NCBI RefSeq assembly: GCF_001953875.1
Contig: NZ_MQUR01000004.1
Span: 62,001 to 126,000 of the forward strand
Reading direction: 5' to 3'
DNA from: Streptomyces amritsarensis
GTDB taxonomy: Bacteria; Actinomycetota; Actinomycetes; Streptomycetales; Streptomycetaceae
Length of the DNA stretch: 64,000 nt
Position numbers and translations under genes: made by a program. Below, piece by piece: positions 7,381-17,873 of the stretch. Every line of letters starts with the position of its first letter. Position 1 is the first letter of the stretch. The notes under the pieces are model-generated. The model saw nothing but the letters and a program-made list of their open reading frames with translations, was not told the DNA's origin and searched no databases.

Positions 7381-9870
7381 ATGACGGTACGGGCGGAATC
7401 CGCGGGAGGGCGTCCCCCGGCTCCGGGGGACGCCTGGTACACGCGCACGCCGCAGGAGGTCGCGGCCGCGTTCGGCGTGGACCCGGCCGTCGGCCTGTCC
7501 GCGGCGCGGGCCGCGGAGCTGCTGGCCGCGCACGGACCGAACGCGCTGCCCGCGCAGGAACGGACCCCGGGCTGGCGCCGGTTCCTCGCGCAGTACCGCA
7601 GCTACATGCAGATCGTGCTGCTGGCCGCGGCGTTCGTCTCACTGCTCATCAGGGAGTGGACCACCGCGATCCTGCTGATCGTGCTGACCCTGTTGAACGC
7701 GGTGGTGGGGCTGCGCCAGGAGGGCAGGGCCGAGAGCGCCATGAACGCGCTGCGGTCGATGATGAAGGCCACGGCGCGGGTCCGCCGGGACGGGACGGAG
7801 GCCGAGATCCCCGCGGAGCAACTCGTCGTCGGGGACGTCGTGCTCATCGCCGCCGGGGACCAGGTGGGGGCGGACGGGCGCATCGTCGAGGCCAGTGCCC
7901 TGCAGATCGACGAGTCGGCGCTCACCGGCGAGAGCGTTCCCGCCGCGAAGGACTCCGGCACGCTGGCGGGCTCGCTGCCGGCACCCGGCGACCGGACGAA
8001 CATGGCGTTCATGAACACGCCCGTCACCCACGGCAGCGGCGTGCTCGTCGTCACCGCGACCGGTTCGGACACGGAGCTCGGCAAGATCTCCGGGATGCTG
8101 ACGGCCACCGAGAAGGAGGTGCCGCCGCTCACCAAGGAGCTCGACACGCTGACGCTGTGGATCACCGCCGCCGCGGGCCTGACCATGATCGTGATGTTCG
8201 CCCTGGGGCGGCAGCGGGACCTGGCGTGGGACGTCCTGTTCGTCAGCGCGGTCTCCCTGGCCATCGCCGCCGTCCCCGAGGCCCTGCCGACCGTGACGCA
8301 GGCGATCCTCTCCGTCGGCAGCCTCAACCTGGCGAAGCGGAACGCCATCGTCAAGGAGCTGCCTTCGGTGGAGACCCTGGCGTTCACCTCGGCGATCAAC
8401 TCGGACAAGACCGGCACCCTGACGATGAACCAGATGACCGCCGTCGAGGTGCTGAGCCCCACCGACCGCTACACGGTCTCGGGCACGGGGTACGGGCTGG
8501 AGGGCAGGATCCACCACGCGGCGGGCTCCTCCGCCGGCATCGAGGACGCGATCCTGCCGTACGTGCTGGCCAGCGACGCGAAGCTGGTGGACGGCGAGGT
8601 GGTGGGCGATCCCACCGAGGGTGCGCTGCTGGTGCTCGCGCACAAGGCCGGGTTGGACGTCGACGCCACCAGGGAGCGCCTGCCGCGGCTGGCCACGCTG
8701 CCGTTCGACCCCGGGTACAAGCTGATGGCCACCTTCAACGAGGCCCGGGACGCCTCGGGGCGCCGGGTCGTGCGGTGCTTCGTCAAGGTTGCCGTCCCGG
8801 CGGTGGTGGCGCGGGCCGCCACCGCGCTCGCGGCGGGCGAGACCGTCGGGTGGGACGCCGCGCTGGCGGCGCGGGCCGAGGAGCAGACCGCGCGGATGGG
8901 CGGCGAGGGGCGCCGGGTGATGGCCGCGGCCACCCGGGACCTGGACCCGGCCGCCTTCGATCCGGAGGGCGACCTGCTCGCGTACGTCACGGAGCTGAGG
9001 ATGACCAGTCTCGTCGGCATGGTCGACCCGCCCCGCGAGGAGGCCAGGGCGGCCGTGGCCGCCGCCCGGGCGGGGCACATCCGGGTCCGCATGGTCACCG
9101 GTGACGACGTCACGACCGGTGCCGCGATCGCCCGGCAGCTCGGCATCCCCGGCGAGGCGATCCTCGGCGCCGACTTCGCCGCCCTGAGCGAGGAGGAGCA
9201 GATCGCCCGGATCGACGGCATCGGTGTGGTGGGACGGGTCGCGCCGGAGCACAAGGTGCTGCTCGCCGACACGCTCAAGAAGAGGGGCGACGTCGTGGCC
9301 ATGACCGGGGACGGCGTCAATGACGCGCCCGCCATCAAGGCCGCGGACATCGGCATCGCCATGGGCAGCGGCACGGACGTCGCGAAGAACGCCGGACGCA
9401 TGATCCTCTCCGACGACAACTTCGCCACCATCGTCTACGCCGTGGAGCAGGGCCGCAGGATCTACGACAACCTCACCAAGTACATCCGGTTCGTCCTGCT
9501 CCTGCTGGTCACCTTCGTCCTGACCTTCCTCGGGGCCACGGTGTTCAACATCGCCGCCGGCGAGCCCTTCACCCCGCCGCAGGTGCTGTGGATCCACTTC
9601 GTGGTCAACGCCTCCTTCGGCTTCGCGCTGGGCTTCGACCGGGAGAGCCCCGGCCTGATGCGGCGCACGCCGCGCCCGCGCGGGGAGTCGGTGCTCACCC
9701 GGCCCGTGCTGGTCACGGTCGGACTCGGCGGGCTGGCGATCACCGTCGTCCTGCTGGGGCTGATCACGCTCGGCGCGGCCCACTTCGACAGCGTCGGGAC
9801 CGGTCAGTCCATCGCGTTCACCGCGTTCGCGCTCTGTCTGATCGTGGCCGCGTTCGAGTGCCGCAGCTAG
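7381..9870 (+). CDS. cation-translocating P-type ATPase, truncated by in-frame TAG
   Basis: A P2-type ATPase with N-terminal cation-ATPase domain (AAFGVDPAVGLSA), actuator LTGESVPAAK, phosphorylation motif SDKTGTLTMNQM with Asp342, and hinge TGDGVNDAPAIKAAD. Membrane helices flank the soluble domains. GGAGG lies 7-8 nt before the ATG. The frame stops at TAG 9868-9870, after FECRS. The next 230 bp continue in the same frame with typical family C-terminal sequence (DSRQMN, VTQMDG and a last helix), so full length would be about 906 aa. The 829-aa product would lack the final transmembrane segments. The site may be a real nonsense mutation, a readthrough site or a base error. Likely transports Ca2+ or another cation; specificity is not shown. 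Confidence 0.85.
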   Translation: MTVRAESAGGRPPAPGDAWYTRTPQEVAAAFGVDPAVGLSAARAAELLAAHGPNALPAQERTPGWRRFLAQYRSYMQIVLLAAAFVSLLIREWTTAILLIVLTLLNAVVGLRQEGRAESAMNALRSMMKATARVRRDGTEAEIPAEQLVVGDVVLIAAGDQVGADGRIVEASALQIDESALTGESVPAAKDSGTLAGSLPAPGDRTNMAFMNTPVTHGSGVLVVTATGSDTELGKISGMLTATEKEVPPLTKELDTLTLWITAAAGLTMIVMFALGRQRDLAWDVLFVSAVSLAIAAVPEALPTVTQAILSVGSLNLAKRNAIVKELPSVETLAFTSAINSDKTGTLTMNQMTAVEVLSPTDRYTVSGTGYGLEGRIHHAAGSSAGIEDAILPYVLASDAKLVDGEVVGDPTEGALLVLAHKAGLDVDATRERLPRLATLPFDPGYKLMATFNEARDASGRRVVRCFVKVAVPAVVARAATALAAGETVGWDAALAARAEEQTARMGGEGRRVMAAATRDLDPAAFDPEGDLLAYVTELRMTSLVGMVDPPREEARAAVAAARAGHIRVRMVTGDDVTTGAAIARQLGIPGEAILGADFAALSEEEQIARIDGIGVVGRVAPEHKVLLADTLKKRGDVVAMTGDGVNDAPAIKAADIGIAMGSGTDVAKNAGRMILSDDNFATIVYAVEQGRRIYDNLTKYIRFVLLLLVTFVLTFLGATVFNIAAGEPFTPPQVLWIHFVVNASFGFALGFDRESPGLMRRTPRPRGESVLTRPVLVTVGLGGLAITVVLLGLITLGAAHFDSVGTGQSIAFTAFALCLIVAAFECRS

Positions 9871-10101
9871 ACGGAGTCGGTGCTGACCGTGTCCACCTTC
9901 GACAGCAGGCAGATGAACTGGGTGGCGCTGGCCCAGTTCGTGCTGGCGGTGCTGGTGACCCAGATGGACGGCTTCCGGCGCCTCCTGGGGACGACGGAGA
10001 TCGACGCCCGGCAGTTCGGCTGGGCACTGCTCGCCGCCGTCGCCCTCCTGCTCCTGTGGGAGCTGGGCAAGCTCGCGGCCCGCCGGTCGCGAGGCGCCTG
10101 A
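9871..10101 (+). pseudogene. detached C-terminal part of the P-type ATPase
   Basis: This stretch is in the same frame as the preceding ATPase, directly after its TAG. It encodes TESVLTVSTFDSRQMNWVALAQ.. and two hydrophobic segments (ALAQFVLAVLVTQ and ALLAAVALLLLWELG), as expected for the last two helices of this family. Its stop TGA (10099-10101) overlaps the ATG of the SulP gene by one base. There is no good ribosome-binding site for independent translation from the in-frame start at 9880. Coupling to the next gene therefore probably evolved with an intact ATPase. Confidence 0.75.
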
Positions 10102-11855
10102 TGGGCGGGCGGCCCGCGCCGGCCCGGCACCCGAACCGCACGCTCGTCTCCCGGGTGCGGGCCGTGCCCGGTATCCGCGCGGTCGCGACCTACCGGCGCA
10201 CGTGGCTGGTCAAGGACCTGGTGGCGGGGATCGTCCTGACCACGCTGCTGGTGCCGCAGGGCATGGCGTACGCCGAGCTGGCGGGCCTGCCGGCGATCAC
10301 CGGCCTGTACACGACGGTCCTCTGCCTGCTCGGCTACGCGGTGTGCGGGCCGTCCCGGATCCTGGTGCTGGGCCCGGACTCCGCGCTGGGCCCGATGATC
10401 GCGGCGACGGTCCTGCCGCTGGTCGCCGCCGGCGGGGATCCCGACCGGGCCGTGGCGCTGGCGTCGGTGCTCGCGCTGCTGGTCGCGGCGATCATGATCC
10501 TGGCCTCGGTGGCGAAGCTCGGCTTCATCGCCGACCTGATCTCCAAGCCGACGATGATCGGCTACATGAACGGTCTGGCGCTGACCATCCTGATCGGACA
10601 GCTGCCGAAACTGCTCGGCTTCTCGGTCGAGGCCGACAGCCTGATCGGCGAGTTCGCCGGCTTCGTGCGGAGCCTCGCCGGCGGGGCGGCCGTGCCGGCC
10701 GCCGCCGCGGTCGGCATCGGCGGGATCGTCGTGGTCCTGGTGCTTCAGCGCTTCCTGCCGAAGGTCCCGGCGGTGCTCGTGATGGTGGTGCTGGCGATCG
10801 CCGCGGCGGTCGTCTTCGACCTGGGCGGGCGCGGAGTCGCCCTGGTCGGGGAACTGCCCGAGGGCTTCCCGCCGTTCACGGTCCCTGACGTGAGGCCCGC
10901 CGATCTGCCGCTGCTGCTGGCCGGGGCGCTGGGCATCGCCCTGGTGTCGCTCACCGACACGATCTCCAACGCGTCGGCGTTCGCGGCCCGTACGGGTCAG
11001 GAGGTCCGCGGCAACCAGGAGATGGCGGGCGTCGGCGTGGCCAACCTGGCGGCCGGCCTCTTCCAGGGCTTCCCCGTCAGCACGAGCGGATCGCGCACGG
11101 CGGTGGCGGAGCGGGCGGGGGCCAGGACCCAGCTCACCGGGGTGGTCGGGGCGGTGCTCATCGTCCTCATGCTGGTGCTGGTTCCGGGCCTGTTCCGCGA
11201 CCTCCCCCAGCCGGCCCTCGCCGCCGTGGTCATCACGGCGTCGCTGTCCCTCGCCGACCTCCCCGGGTCCGTGCGGCTGTGGCGGCAGAGCCGCACGGAG
11301 TTCCTGCTGTGCTGCGCGGCGTTCGCCGGTGTGGCCCTGCTCGGGGTGCTGCCCGGGATCGCCATCGCCGTGGCGCTGTCCGTCCTCAACGTCTTCCGGC
11401 GTGCGTGGTGGCCGTACCGCACCGTCCTCGGGCGGGTGCCGGACCTGGAGGGCTACCACGACGTCCGCTCCTACCCGCAGGCGCGGCAGCTGCCGGGCCT
11501 GGTGATCTACCGGTTCGACGCGCCGCTCTTCTTCGCCAACGCCAGGGCCTTCCGCGACGAGATCCGGCGCCTGGCTGCCACGGACCCGCGGCCCGCCTGG
11601 ATCGTGATCGCGGCGGAGCCCATGACCGACGTGGACACCACCGCCGCCGACGTCCTGGAGGACCTGGACGAGGCCCTCAACGCGGCCGGCGTGCACCTGG
11701 TGTTCGCCGAGATGAAGGATCCGGTGCGGCGGAAGATCGAGCGGTTCGAACTCACCCGCACCATCGATCCCGATCACTTCTTCCCCACGGTGGGGGCCGC
11801 CGTCGCCGCGTTCCGCCGGCTCACCGGGGCCGAGTGGACGGACGCCGACCCCTGA
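10101..11855 (+). CDS. SulP family anion permease with STAS domain
   Basis: A 584-residue SLC26/SulP transporter. The membrane domain carries the Sulfate_transp signatures LVPQGMAYAELAGLPAITGLY and GTSGSRTAV-like VSTSGSRTAVAERAG, with about 10-12 hydrophobic helices. The cytoplasmic STAS domain occupies roughly residues 465-584 (VIYRFDAPLFFANA, DVDTTAADVLEDL). It would move sulfate, bicarbonate or other anions across the membrane. The ATG overlaps the stop of the upstream ATPase frame (TGATG), so translation is coupled. With PPK2 and the ATPase it forms an apparent three-gene unit joining phosphate energy, cation and anion transport. The substrate is not determined. Confidence 0.92.
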   Translation: MGGRPAPARHPNRTLVSRVRAVPGIRAVATYRRTWLVKDLVAGIVLTTLLVPQGMAYAELAGLPAITGLYTTVLCLLGYAVCGPSRILVLGPDSALGPMIAATVLPLVAAGGDPDRAVALASVLALLVAAIMILASVAKLGFIADLISKPTMIGYMNGLALTILIGQLPKLLGFSVEADSLIGEFAGFVRSLAGGAAVPAAAAVGIGGIVVVLVLQRFLPKVPAVLVMVVLAIAAAVVFDLGGRGVALVGELPEGFPPFTVPDVRPADLPLLLAGALGIALVSLTDTISNASAFAARTGQEVRGNQEMAGVGVANLAAGLFQGFPVSTSGSRTAVAERAGARTQLTGVVGAVLIVLMLVLVPGLFRDLPQPALAAVVITASLSLADLPGSVRLWRQSRTEFLLCCAAFAGVALLGVLPGIAIAVALSVLNVFRRAWWPYRTVLGRVPDLEGYHDVRSYPQARQLPGLVIYRFDAPLFFANARAFRDEIRRLAATDPRPAWIVIAAEPMTDVDTTAADVLEDLDEALNAAGVHLVFAEMKDPVRRKIERFELTRTIDPDHFFPTVGAAVAAFRRLTGAEWTDADP

Positions 11856-11949
11856 GCGGGGGCGGCGCCCCACGGCCGGGTACGAGGGGGCCCGCGGCTC
11901 GGATGGCAGGTACGGCCGCGCCGCGGGACCATGGCTCCGGAGGACAGCG

Positions 11950-13740
11950 ATGACCAGTGATCCGCCGGTGTCCGCGTCCTCGTCCCCGCAGGACGGGCCG
12001 CCGCCGAACGGCTCCGGGGACGGGACGGGGGACGGCAGCAGGCGCGCGACCGGACGGGCCGCGCAGGCCGAAGCGGCCGAACAGGCCGGAGGGGCCCGGG
12101 GATCCGGGAAGCGGCCGCGGGTGCGCGTCACGCTGCCCGGCTGCTGGGGGGCGCTCGCCCTCGCCTGCCTGTCCTTCACCCCGTCGCTGCTCCCCCGCGG
12201 CGGCGTGCTCCAGGGCCTGATCTGCGGCATCAGCGCGGCCATCGGCTACGGGCTCGGTCTCATCGCCGCCTTCGTGTGGCGCGCCTTCGCCGACCGGGAC
12301 GCGCGGCGCCCCTCGCGCCGGTCGTGGCTCGTCCTGCTGGTGTGCGCGGTCGTGCTGTTCGGCCTGGCCTTCGGGCTCGGGCAGTACTGGCAGCACCGGA
12401 TCCGCGGGCTCATGGGGGTCACCGACTACAGCGCACTCGCCACCGTCGCCTCGCCGTTCGTCGCCCTCCTCGTCTTCTACCTGCTGCTGATGACCGGGCG
12501 CGGCCTGCGGCACCTCTACCACGGGGCCGCCCGGCTGCTCCGGCGCTGGATCGGCCCGCGGGCGGCGCGGGTCGTCGGCTGGCTGCTGGTGGCGGGTGTG
12601 GCGTGGTCCGTGGTCAGCGGGGTCCTGCTGGGCGGTTTCGTGAACGCGGCCAACGAGGCGTTCTCGGTGCGCGACACCGAGACGCCGGAGGGGGTGCAGC
12701 AGCCGGCGTCGGCGCTGCGCTCGGGCGGTCCCGGCTCCCTCGTGCCGTGGGACACGCTGGGCCGGCAGGGACGGGCCTTCACCGGCAGCGGCCCGACGGC
12801 CGGGGAGATCGGCGGCTTCACGCACCGCGCGGCGCAGGAGCCGGTCCGGGCCTACGCCGGGCTGTCGACCGCCGAGGACGCGGAGGCCCGGGCCGAGCGG
12901 GCGGTCGCGGACCTGCGGCGGGCGGGCGGCTTCGAGCGGGAGAACCTGCTGGTGACGACCACCACGGGAAGCGGCTGGGTCGATCCCGCGGCCGTGGACT
13001 CGTTCGAGTACCTCGGCAACGGCGACACGGCCACCGTGGCCATGCAGTACTCCTACCTGCCGTCCTGGCTCTCGTACCTCGTCGACCAGTCCAAGGCGCG
13101 CGAGGCCGGCCGCGAACTCTTCGACGCGGTGTACGACGTCTGGTCCAAGCTGCCCCAGGGCGAGCGGCCCCGGCTGTTCGTGGCGGGCGAGAGCCTGGGC
13201 TCCTTCGGCGGTGAGACGGCCTTCAGCGGCGAGTACGACCTGCGCAACCGCACCGCCGGCACCCTGTTCGCCGGCCCGCCCAACTTCAACACCCTCTTCC
13301 GGGAGTTCAGCGACCACCGCGAAGCGGGCAGTCCCGAGATCGAGCCCGTCTACAAGGAGGGGCGTACGGTCCGCTTCACCGACGACCCGGCCGCCGGGAT
13401 CGCTCCGGCCGACCGCGCGTGGGAGGGCACCCGGGTGCTGTACCTGATGCACCCCTCCGACCCGATCGTCTGGTGGAGTCCGTCCCTGGCGCTGTCCGAA
13501 CCCGACTGGATCGGCGAGGCGCCCGGCGGTGACGTCCTGGAGGAGATGGTCTGGATGCCCTTCGTGACCTTCTGGCAGGTGACCGCGGACCTGCCGTTCT
13601 CGACGGGGGTGCCGGACGGGCACGGTCACACGTACAAGGCCGCCTACGTCGACGGGTGGAACGCCGTGATGCGGCCGGAGGGGTTCACCGCGCAGGACCT
13701 GGAGCGGCTGCGGGACATCGTCCGGCCGCCGCAGGACTGA
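11950..13740 (+). CDS. membrane alpha/beta hydrolase, Abhydrolase_9 (DUF2319/COG4425) family
   Basis: A 596-residue protein with a disordered Ser/Gly/Arg-rich start (1-60) and four hydrophobic segments at about 65-110, 120-140, 160-185 and 205-230. The C-terminal half carries nucleophile elbow VAGESLGSFGGE, LYLMHPSDPIVWW (acid region) and DGHGHTYKAAYVDGW (His). This layout matches the COG4425 predicted membrane hydrolases. GGAGGA precedes the ATG. The catalytic part probably faces outside. The substrate is unknown; lipid or ester hydrolysis is a guess from the fold. Confidence 0.88.
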   Translation: MTSDPPVSASSSPQDGPPPNGSGDGTGDGSRRATGRAAQAEAAEQAGGARGSGKRPRVRVTLPGCWGALALACLSFTPSLLPRGGVLQGLICGISAAIGYGLGLIAAFVWRAFADRDARRPSRRSWLVLLVCAVVLFGLAFGLGQYWQHRIRGLMGVTDYSALATVASPFVALLVFYLLLMTGRGLRHLYHGAARLLRRWIGPRAARVVGWLLVAGVAWSVVSGVLLGGFVNAANEAFSVRDTETPEGVQQPASALRSGGPGSLVPWDTLGRQGRAFTGSGPTAGEIGGFTHRAAQEPVRAYAGLSTAEDAEARAERAVADLRRAGGFERENLLVTTTTGSGWVDPAAVDSFEYLGNGDTATVAMQYSYLPSWLSYLVDQSKAREAGRELFDAVYDVWSKLPQGERPRLFVAGESLGSFGGETAFSGEYDLRNRTAGTLFAGPPNFNTLFREFSDHREAGSPEIEPVYKEGRTVRFTDDPAAGIAPADRAWEGTRVLYLMHPSDPIVWWSPSLALSEPDWIGEAPGGDVLEEMVWMPFVTFWQVTADLPFSTGVPDGHGHTYKAAYVDGWNAVMRPEGFTAQDLERLRDIVRPPQD

Positions 13741-13757
13741 GCCCGCGGGGCGGCCGG

Positions 13758-14540
13758 TCACGCCAGCAGGAACCCGGCCACGTAGCCGAGCGCGTTGACC
13801 GCCCAGTGCAGGCCCATCGGTGCCAGCAGGCTCCCGCTGCGGCGCCGCAGTTCGCAGAACAGGACCCCCGCGGCGGCCGTGAACAGCACGGCCGCCGCGA
13901 CCGCGAGGGCGGCGCCGGCGGCGGTGTCGCCGAACACCTCGGTCAGAGCGGGCTTCGCGGTCGCCAGGTGCAGTGAGGGAAGTACGTGCCACAGGCCGAA
14001 CAGCAGGCTCGACCCGACCGTCGCCCGCAACGCCCCGTGGGCTCGGCACAGCAGGCCGTAGAGCACCCCGCGGAAGGCGACCTCCTCCAGCAGGACGGTT
14101 CCGACGGGGACCAGCACGAGGACGCGCACCGCCAGTTCGCCGGCTCCCATGCCCTCGTGGCGCCGGTCCTGAAAGAGGGGCCGGGTGTCCGGGATCAGGG
14201 CTCCGGCCAGGTAGACGAGGCCGACCAGGCCGATCAGGGCCAGCGCCCACCGGGCACCGCGGGCGAGCGTGCCGGGGGCCAGGCCCGCGTCCGCCCGCGT
14301 ACCGCCGGCCCAGTGGAGCACGCCGAGCAGCAGGGCGACGGCCGCGACCGCCGTGACGAGGCCCAGGGGGCCGCCGCCGTAGTGCACGGCCAGATTCGCC
14401 GCCACCAGGACGGCGAGGGTGAGTGCGACGGCCGGCCCGGTGCCGATGGGCCCGCGCAGCCGGCGCCGCGGCGGGCCGCTCGGGGCCCGGGGGCGCGGTG
14501 CCTCGCGCCGCTCGGCGTCGTCGGGTTCGCCGCTGGGCAT
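13758..14540 (-). CDS. CPBP-family intramembrane metalloprotease (Abi/CAAX type)
   Basis: A polytopic protein of about 260 residues with the CPBP motifs LLEEVAFRGVLYG (EExxxR), FGLWHVLPS (FxxxH) and HWAVNALG (HxxxN/B) in the last third, which form the metal-binding active site of Rce1-like proteases. About seven hydrophobic segments are visible. The start is uncertain: ATG at 14540 puts a charged ~30-residue tail before the first helix, while a longer frame opens at 14639. It is convergent with the upstream hydrolase (17 bp gap). Family members process prenylated proteins or bacteriocin-like peptides; no partner is visible nearby. Confidence 0.85.
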   Translation of the reverse strand: MPSGEPDDAERREAPRPRAPSGPPRRRLRGPIGTGPAVALTLAVLVAANLAVHYGGGPLGLVTAVAAVALLLGVLHWAGGTRADAGLAPGTLARGARWALALIGLVGLVYLAGALIPDTRPLFQDRRHEGMGAGELAVRVLVLVPVGTVLLEEVAFRGVLYGLLCRAHGALRATVGSSLLFGLWHVLPSLHLATAKPALTEVFGDTAAGAALAVAAAVLFTAAAGVLFCELRRRSGSLLAPMGLHWAVNALGYVAGFLLA

Positions 14541-14652
14541 GGGGCCCACGCTACCGGGCACCTCGTCGGGGCGCCCGGCCGTGGGCGGGCGGCACGCCGA
14601 GGAGCGGCCCTCCGCGGTGCGGTGGGCCGCTCCCGACAACTGTGCCGAAACG

Positions 14653-15852
14653 TTACTGCGTGATCTTCAGCAGCTTGTTCGCCGTGCCGGAGGACGGGTT
14701 CTTGATGGCTCCCTTCGTCGCGGCCCCGGTCAGCGCGGCGGCCGTGTCGGCCGGCGTCGCGGACGGGTGGGCCGCCAGGTACAGCGCGGCGGCGCCCGCC
14801 ACGTGCGGGGAGGCCATGGAGGTGCCGGAGATCGTCTTGACCCCGGTGTCGCTGTCGTTCCAGGCCGACGTGATCTCCGAGCCCGGTGCGTACAGGTCCA
14901 CCACCGAGCCGAAGTTCGAGAAGTCCGACTGCCGGTCGTCCTCGGTGCTGGAGGCGACGGTGAGGGCCTCGGGGACCCGGGAGGGCGAGCCCTGGCCGGC
15001 GTCGGAGGACTCGTTGCCGGCCGCCACCGCGAAGCTCACGCCCGCGTCGACGGCCCGCTTGACCGCCGCGTCCAGCGCCTCGTCCGCGCCGCCGCCGAGG
15101 CTCATGTTGGCGACGGACGGACCGGAGTGGTTCTGCGTCACCCAGTCGATGCCCGCGACGACCTGCTCGGTGGTGCCGGAGCCGTTGTCGTCCAGCACCC
15201 GCACCGCGACGATCCTGGCCTTCTTCGCGACGCCGTGCGCGGCACCGGCGATGGTGCCCGCCACGTGCGTTCCGTGGCCGTTGCCGTCGTCGGCGCTCTC
15301 GTCGTTGTCGATCGCGTCGAACCCGCTGGTGGCGCGGCCGCCGAAGTCCTTGTGCGTGACGCGGACGCCGGTGTCGATGACGTAGGCCGTCACGCCCTCG
15401 CCGCCGCCGTCGGGGTAGGTGTACTTCTGGTCGCCGGCCGTGGCGGCCTGGTCGATCCGGTCCAGGCCCCAGGACGGGGGCTTGTCCTGGGTCTCGTTGA
15501 TGGTGAAGCGCTTGTTCTGCACGACCGTGCCGACAGCCGGGTCCGCGGCGAGCCGCTTGGCCTCCTTCTCCGTCAGACCGGAGGCGGAGAAGCCGTTGAC
15601 CTTGGAGCCGTAGCTGCGCTCCAGCTTTCCGCCGTACTTCTTCGCCAGGTCCTCCTTGTTCGCGGATGCGTCGAGGATGACGACGAAGCTGCCGTCCACG
15701 GCGCCCGGGGCGCCGAGGCCGTGCACAGTCCCTTCGGCCGGTGTGGCCGCCCCCGCGAGGGGGCTCGCAAACAGGCCCGCGGCGACCGCCGTTGCGGCTC
15801 CCGCGGCTATCGCCGTGTTGCGAAGGGCTGTGGATCGCTTGTGAGTTGCCAT
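14653..15852 (-). CDS. secreted subtilisin-like serine protease (S8)
   Basis: A 399-residue preproprotein. The signal peptide is MATHKRSTALRNTAIAAG.. followed by hydrophobic sequence to about residue 35. A propeptide inhibitor I9 domain (FVVILDASANKEDL, VNGFSASGLTEKEA) covers about 50-115. The S8 domain has the catalytic triad: Asp in AYVIDTGV, His in GNGHGTHVAGTIAG, Ser in GTSMASPHVAGAA. Asn in AAGNESSDAG is the oxyanion residue. ATG at 15852 is chosen because AGGAGAA lies about 8 nt upstream; a longer frame to 16152 is non-coding. The length is typical of Streptomyces extracellular subtilisins lacking C-terminal extensions. Confidence 0.95.
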   Translation of the reverse strand: MATHKRSTALRNTAIAAGAATAVAAGLFASPLAGAATPAEGTVHGLGAPGAVDGSFVVILDASANKEDLAKKYGGKLERSYGSKVNGFSASGLTEKEAKRLAADPAVGTVVQNKRFTINETQDKPPSWGLDRIDQAATAGDQKYTYPDGGGEGVTAYVIDTGVRVTHKDFGGRATSGFDAIDNDESADDGNGHGTHVAGTIAGAAHGVAKKARIVAVRVLDDNGSGTTEQVVAGIDWVTQNHSGPSVANMSLGGGADEALDAAVKRAVDAGVSFAVAAGNESSDAGQGSPSRVPEALTVASSTEDDRQSDFSNFGSVVDLYAPGSEITSAWNDSDTGVKTISGTSMASPHVAGAAALYLAAHPSATPADTAAALTGAATKGAIKNPSSGTANKLLKITQ

Positions 15853-15871
15853 GAAGAGGGTTCTCCTCGTG

Positions 15872-15904
15872 TTGACGTGTGGGGCGTCAAACGTTCTGCA
15901 GAAC
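15872..15904 (-). promoter_or_regulatory. inverted repeats upstream of the subtilisin gene
   Basis: Two perfect inverted repeats lie directly upstream of the protease start. TTGACG-7 nt-CGTCAA is at 15872-15890 and the 12-bp palindrome GTTCTGCAGAAC at 15893-15904. They are candidate regulator sites or leader hairpins. No regulator is adjacent, so a trans-acting factor would be needed. Confidence 0.4.
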
Positions 15905-16307
15905 CCTGTTCCGATTGACAGGAGCAAATCAAGGGCGAACCGGGGGTAAGGACTTGTTCGACAAGGTTTCTCACAACCCCCTCCACACCTCCTCCACCTC
16001 GCACACCCGATCTCACGAACTTCCGCGTGTAATAGGCACGTTCTTCGGGCGGGACGGCCCGGTGCCCTTCCGCGGGGCCCGCGGCGCAGGAGGCGAGCCC
16101 TCGCGCGGGCGCCGGCCCATCCGGCGCAGCCGCCGGGGCGGACCGGTAACACCCCGTGCCCGTACGCCTCGTACGGGGGGATCCGGCCGGTGCGGACCTC
16201 CGCGCCCCCGGGGAGCCCGGACGGGTCGGGCAGGCCGCGCAGCCGGGCAGGCCGGCCAGGTGGGCAGGCCGGAGTGGGTGCCGACGGCGGTATCCCGGAC
16301 GCGCCGG
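15905..16307. other. non-coding stretch between protease and gdhA
   Basis: About 400 bp without a credible gene. Near 15,950-16,030 the DNA is notably A/T-richer than its surroundings, which suits an upstream promoter region for the protease. The remainder is G/C-rich and featureless to my eye. Confidence 0.4.
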
Positions 16308-16337
16308 AGCGGTCCGGGACGCGTGTCCCGGACCGCT
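16308..16337 (-). terminator. 13-bp perfect hairpin downstream of gdhA
   Basis: AGCGGTCCGGGAC (16308-16320), loop GCGT, then GTCCCGGACCGCT (16325-16337): a perfect 13-bp G/C-rich stem starting about 34 nt past the gdhA stop. There is no clear T-tract, as is common for Streptomyces terminators. Confidence 0.75.
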
Positions 16338-16370
16338 GTCGTCAGGCACCGGCGCGGGCGTGCCGTCGGA

Positions 16371-17816
<1,446 letters not shown>

Positions 17817-17873
17817 CTACCGCGCACCGCGCTCCTTGGGGCAAGGCTTCTGTCCCGCGGACAAAAAAGCGCG

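Noticed and set aside
7639..9783. 714-residue minus-strand frame over the P-type ATPase
   Set aside because: Shadow of the ATPase; composition is Gly/Arg/His-rich without domain motifs.
9867..12242. 791-residue minus-strand frame over the SulP gene
   Set aside because: Antisense to conserved transporter helices, with no recognisable motif or start context.
14540..14639. longer N-terminus for the CPBP protease
   Set aside because: The added 33 residues are Pro/Gly/Ser-rich and lack a ribosome-binding site; the shorter start is preferred, though not certain.
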